From Sulfurimonas sp. UBA2011 (GTDB lineage: Bacteria > Campylobacterota > Campylobacteria > Campylobacterales > Sulfurimonadaceae), in the NCBI GenBank assembly GCA_002335055.1, contig DDCH01000009.1, positions 39,613-103,612 on the forward strand: a stretch of 64,000 nt of DNA, read 5' to 3'. Position numbers and translations under genes: made by a program. The notes under the pieces are model-generated. The model was not told the origin of the DNA and did not search any database. It was given only the letters and a program-made list of their open reading frames with translations. Numbering within the stretch: position 1 is the stretch's first letter; each line of letters begins with the position of its first letter. Shown here in pieces: positions 60,993 to 64,000 of this stretch.

Positions 60993-62642
60993 ATGAAAAT
61001 CCTTCTTTTGGTAACTGCATTTAACTCACAAACGCAAGCTGTATACACAAAACTAAAAGACTCTAAGCATGAAGTCTCAGTATGTTTTAACAAAGGTGAA
61101 AAACAAACTCTTCTAGAAATAGAGGACTTTGGACCAGAACTAATTCTTTGTCCTTTTCTCAAAAGCTATGTGTCTTCTAAAATATATGATGCATATCCTG
61201 TATATATATTTCATCCTGGTCCACGAGGAGATAGAGGAGCACACTCTCTAGAACATGCTCTACAGATACATACTAAGATGTGGGGATTGGTTGTCCTTCG
61301 TGCAAATAATGAGTACGATGGTGGCAATATCTATGCAGAAGAAAACTTTGCTGTTAGAGCAACTTACAAAGCATCTTTATATAGAAAAGAGATAGTTCGT
61401 GCTTCGCTTAATGCGCTAGATGTTTTGTTTAAAAACATAGAAGAAGACAATTTTATCAGACAAGAACTTAATCCAATTCATGAATACCTTACACAAGATC
61501 AAAGAAAAATAAACTGGTTAACTGATAGTACACAAATAATTATAGATAAAATTCACCTTTGTGATTCACATCCCGGTATATTAGATGAAATTTTAGGGAT
61601 ACCTTGTTATCTGTATGGTGTGCATAAAGAAGATAAGTTAAAAGCTAAACCTAAAGAAGTGATAGCTAAACGTGATGGAGCTATTTGTCTAGGAACTATC
61701 GATGGTGCTATCTGGATTACACACCTTAAGATTGTAAATGGATTTAAGTTGCCAGCTACATATGTGCTTAAAGAGAAACTTCAAGGCATTAAGGAAGAAC
61801 GTTTAGCACTTGTATTTGAGCGAAGTTATAATACATTTTATGAAGTAAGTATGCAAAAAAGAGATAATGTTGCTTATCTACATTTTAATTTTCATAATGG
61901 TGCAATGGGTACAGCACAGTGTATTCGTCTGAAGTATGCTATAGAATATCTGAAAACACAATGTGATGTACTTGTCCTTATGGGAGGGGAAGATTTCTTC
62001 TCTAATGGTATACATCTTAACATCTTAGAAGACAGTCAAAAACAAGGTGAAGATGGTTGGGCTAACATAAATGCCATGAATGATGTGGTTAAGGCAATAC
62101 TCTATGCAGATGAAGTAGTAACTGTAGCTGCATTTAATGGTAATGCTGGGGCAGGTGGTGTATTTATGGGTATAGCATGTGACTATGTAGTTGCACAAGA
62201 TGGTGTAGTATTGAACCCTCATTATAAAACTTTAGGCTTAAGTGGAAGTGAATATCATACATACACATTGCCTAAGCGAGTTGGAAAAACTACCGCTGAA
62301 AAATTATTAAACGATTGTTTACCAATCTCAGCTGCCTATGCACAATCAATAGGAATAATTGATGAAGTCTTGTCCCATGATGATTATTTAAACTCACTTC
62401 ATAAGTTTGCAGTATCAAAATATGAGGATGAGTTTTTATGGAATAAAGAAGAGTATCTAGAAAAAAATAGAGCTTTTATAGAAGATCTAAAAGAGAAAGA
62501 GCTTGCAGTAATGCATCCTGAGTTTTGGGGGGAGGAAAGTGATTTTCATCATTTACGCTATGACTTTGTTTATAAAGTATGCCCAGCTCAGACACCTGCA
62601 AGATTGAAACTACAAATGATAAAGGATGAATACCATGCATGA
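60993..62642 (+). CDS. hypX: HypX/HoxX, CO-forming hydrogenase maturation enzyme
   Basis: 549 residues. The N-terminal half resembles Met-tRNA formyltransferase, with IFHPGPRGDRGAHSLEHAL near residue 72. The C-terminal half is enoyl-CoA-hydratase/crotonase-like (LVLMGGEDFFSNGIHLNIL, NGNAGAGGVFMG). HypX in Ralstonia and Aquifex moves formyl from formyl-THF to CoA and releases CO for the active-site ligand under oxic conditions. ATG 60993 is preferred to TTG 60990. Overlaps hypA by 8 nt. Confidence 0.92.
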   Translation: MKILLLVTAFNSQTQAVYTKLKDSKHEVSVCFNKGEKQTLLEIEDFGPELILCPFLKSYVSSKIYDAYPVYIFHPGPRGDRGAHSLEHALQIHTKMWGLVVLRANNEYDGGNIYAEENFAVRATYKASLYRKEIVRASLNALDVLFKNIEEDNFIRQELNPIHEYLTQDQRKINWLTDSTQIIIDKIHLCDSHPGILDEILGIPCYLYGVHKEDKLKAKPKEVIAKRDGAICLGTIDGAIWITHLKIVNGFKLPATYVLKEKLQGIKEERLALVFERSYNTFYEVSMQKRDNVAYLHFNFHNGAMGTAQCIRLKYAIEYLKTQCDVLVLMGGEDFFSNGIHLNILEDSQKQGEDGWANINAMNDVVKAILYADEVVTVAAFNGNAGAGGVFMGIACDYVVAQDGVVLNPHYKTLGLSGSEYHTYTLPKRVGKTTAEKLLNDCLPISAAYAQSIGIIDEVLSHDDYLNSLHKFAVSKYEDEFLWNKEEYLEKNRAFIEDLKEKELAVMHPEFWGEESDFHHLRYDFVYKVCPAQTPARLKLQMIKDEYHA

Positions 62643-62976
62643 GTATAGTGTTGTACAAGCATTATTAAATCAATGTGAAGAGGTAGCTGCACAAAATGAG
62701 GCTACAAAAGTAATGAAGGTTATTGTGAAAATTGGGGTTTTATCTGGTGTTGAACCGCACCTTCTTCAAGTAGCATTTGATACATTTAAAGAAAAAACAA
62801 TATGTGATGAAGCAGAATTGATTCTTAACTCTCAAAAACTGAAACTTGAGTGTAAGGAGTGTGGAGATATCTTTGAAGTTGATGAAGTACGCTATTTTTG
62901 TATGAAGTGTGAGAGTCTTAGGGTCAAAGTACTTGATGGGGAAGATATGTACCTCATGAGTTTAGAAATGAAATAA
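62635..62976 (+). CDS. hypA: Hydrogenase nickel chaperone HypA
   Basis: 113 residues starting MHEYSVVQAL; His2 is the essential nickel ligand, which fixes the start here rather than at an ATG three codons upstream. Zinc site: CKECGDIF and CMKC. It brings nickel, with HypB, to the large subunit. Its ATGCATGA junction overlaps hypX. Confidence 0.95.
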   Translation: MHEYSVVQALLNQCEEVAAQNEATKVMKVIVKIGVLSGVEPHLLQVAFDTFKEKTICDEAELILNSQKLKLECKECGDIFEVDEVRYFCMKCESLRVKVLDGEDMYLMSLEMK

Positions 62977-62986
62977 AGGAATTAGA

Positions 62987-63751
62987 ATGCAAGAGTATTG
63001 GGAATTATATATGAAAAACTTAGAAGGTAAGGCTGCATTAATACAGTTTAATGCAGGTATATCTATGGACTTAGAAGAGCTAGGTTATTCACATCAAATA
63101 GTAGGTTTTGTTAAGGCAAAACTAAAAGATGCCAATGAAAAAGGTTTTCTTGGTGAAGCAGAAGAAGCAGAGATACTTTTTATGGAAGATAAGCTTGAAG
63201 CAGCTATGCTTAAATTTCGTATTGGAAAGTATGTAGGACGTGTGATTTCTGATGGTTATGTAACTTTTATATATTATTTACAATTTACATATAATTGGTC
63301 TCATTTTATTGATTTTGCTCTTACGGAGCATACTTCATACGAGATAACAAATGGACATAGTCATGATCCTGATTGGAACTACTATAAAAATCTGCTATAT
63401 CCAACTCCAAAAGAGTGGCAAATTATACAAAATCATAAAGTTTGTGATAGTTTAAAAGAGCAAGGTGACAGCCTTCAGGTTGAACGTGCAATTGAGCATA
63501 AGGTTTATTTTACAAATAAAGAGAGTAAAGTAGACTTAATAGCAGCATTAGAAAAAGAAGGCTTTAAAATTAAAGAAGAAATAAAAAATGAAGATGGTGT
63601 TGATGGTTTAGACTTTTATCGTCTAGATAAACCTTTTTATCATGATATGGACGAAATGACATTAGCTTTAATCGATATTGCAGAGTTTTATGATGCACAG
63701 TATGATGGATGGGAAACAAGTGTAGTTAAGTCAGTGTTAAAAGTAGGATAA
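62987..63751 (+). CDS. DUF695 / RraB-like fusion protein
   Basis: 254 residues. The N-terminal half begins QEYWELYMKNLEGKAALIQF, a DUF695 pattern. The C-terminal half (EHKVYFTNKESKVDLIAALE, FYRLDKPFYHDMDEMT, YDAQYDGWETSV) matches the RraB/DUF1260 domain, which in enterobacteria inhibits RNase E. This lineage is not expected to use RNase E as E. coli does, so the target is unclear. It is 10 nt downstream of hypA and so probably part of the hyp transcript. Confidence 0.75.
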   Translation: MQEYWELYMKNLEGKAALIQFNAGISMDLEELGYSHQIVGFVKAKLKDANEKGFLGEAEEAEILFMEDKLEAAMLKFRIGKYVGRVISDGYVTFIYYLQFTYNWSHFIDFALTEHTSYEITNGHSHDPDWNYYKNLLYPTPKEWQIIQNHKVCDSLKEQGDSLQVERAIEHKVYFTNKESKVDLIAALEKEGFKIKEEIKNEDGVDGLDFYRLDKPFYHDMDEMTLALIDIAEFYDAQYDGWETSVVKSVLKVG

Positions 63752-63755
63752 ATAT

Positions 63756-64000
63756 TTGACATATTACATCATAAAACTTGTAATTACTACACTGCTTATT
63801 GTACTAATTTCAGAGATTGCGAAGAGAAATAGCTTAATGGGTGCATTGTTAGCCTCCCTACCGTTAGTATCAATACTCGCAATGATATGGATGTATATTG
63901 ATACAAATGATACTAAAAGTGCTGTAGAATTTTCCAATTCTATAGTTTGGTTGATTATTCCATCTATGATACTATTTATCTCATTTCCAATTTTGATAAA
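63756..64000 (+). CDS. DUF3147 membrane protein (5' part)
   Basis: Runs off the right edge; 81 codons visible. A TTG start (63756) after AGGATA gives TYYIIKLVITTLLIVLISEI, then KRNSLMGALLASLPLVSILAM, the DUF3147 pattern of paired helices with a conserved ASLP. No ATG is in a suitable position at the start. Confidence 0.72.
   Translation, partial: MTYYIIKLVITTLLIVLISEIAKRNSLMGALLASLPLVSILAMIWMYIDTNDTKSAVEFSNSIVWLIIPSMILFISFPILI

Overview
The window is AT-rich, densely packed bacterial chromosome. Its gene content points to a Campylobacterota (epsilonproteobacterial) chemolithotroph of the Sulfurimonas/Sulfuricurvum kind. The markers are a HydABCD-type uptake hydrogenase with the epsilon-specific factor HydE, an aminofutalosine (MqnE) menaquinone route, a UPF0323 lipoprotein beside a glutathionylspermidine-synthase-like gene, a QueH with a long C-terminal extension, and promoters dominated by extended -10 boxes (TTTTGATATAAT) with weak -35 regions. 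This placement comes from recognised families, not from a database search.

Layout. 1-1.1 kb: tail of an LsrK-like AI-2 kinase and a TRIC-type membrane protein. 1.1-3.9 kb (-): metX-xseB-nitrilase-like-thiF-like, overlapping. 4.4-5.7 kb: yebC and an IMPACT/YigZ protein. 5.9-9.3 kb (-): argG, a ferredoxin-thioredoxin-reductase/rhodanese fusion, rplI, a deletion scar of hslVU, and era. 9.5-15.3 kb: flaG with a sigma-28 promoter, MFS and MATE transporters, a FAH-family protein, hemF and an HPP protein. 15.4-20.9 kb: ligA, two micro-ORFs, tlyA, hrpB. 21-26.7 kb: an accessory-looking stretch with a GGDEF protein, a ComEA-like/ExbB fusion paired with an OmpA/MotB-like protein, an NYN nuclease bracketed by a duplicated promoter, mqnE and a broken glycosyltransferase. 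26.7-44.9 kb: tRNA-Asn, UPF0323 and neighbours, carB, mipA-like, mreC, mreB, clpX, lpxA, fabZ, queH, ppi, acetate uptake and activation (DUF485, actP, acs), pyrF and tRNA-Ser. 45.5-64 kb: the hydrogenase island.

The hydrogenase island runs in order: a 546-bp regulatory region with three overlapping TTGTTACAA palindromes; small subunit, large subunit, cytochrome b, HydD; a hairpin; HydE, HypF; two unassigned genes; a CDGSH protein; a transposase-derived protein; a nickel transporter; HypB, HypC, HypD, HypE, HypX, HypA; a DUF695/RraB protein; and a partial DUF3147 protein. Together these would import nickel, build the Fe(CN)2CO and Ni centres (HypX offering an oxic CO source), and assemble a membrane-anchored H2-oxidising enzyme feeding the menaquinone pool. 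The small subunit lacks one canonical proximal-cluster cysteine (Cys to Asn), and HydD lacks two of its three expected metal ligands, so this hydrogenase/maturase pair looks divergent.

The second theme is gene decay. An hslV'-'hslU fusion scar, homopolymer frameshifts in the MATE gene and the ComEA/ExbB gene, a nonsense mutation in a glycosyltransferase, and three genes whose natural start position carries a non-start codon all occur within 20 kb. No CRISPR array, prophage, intact insertion sequence or rRNA was seen.
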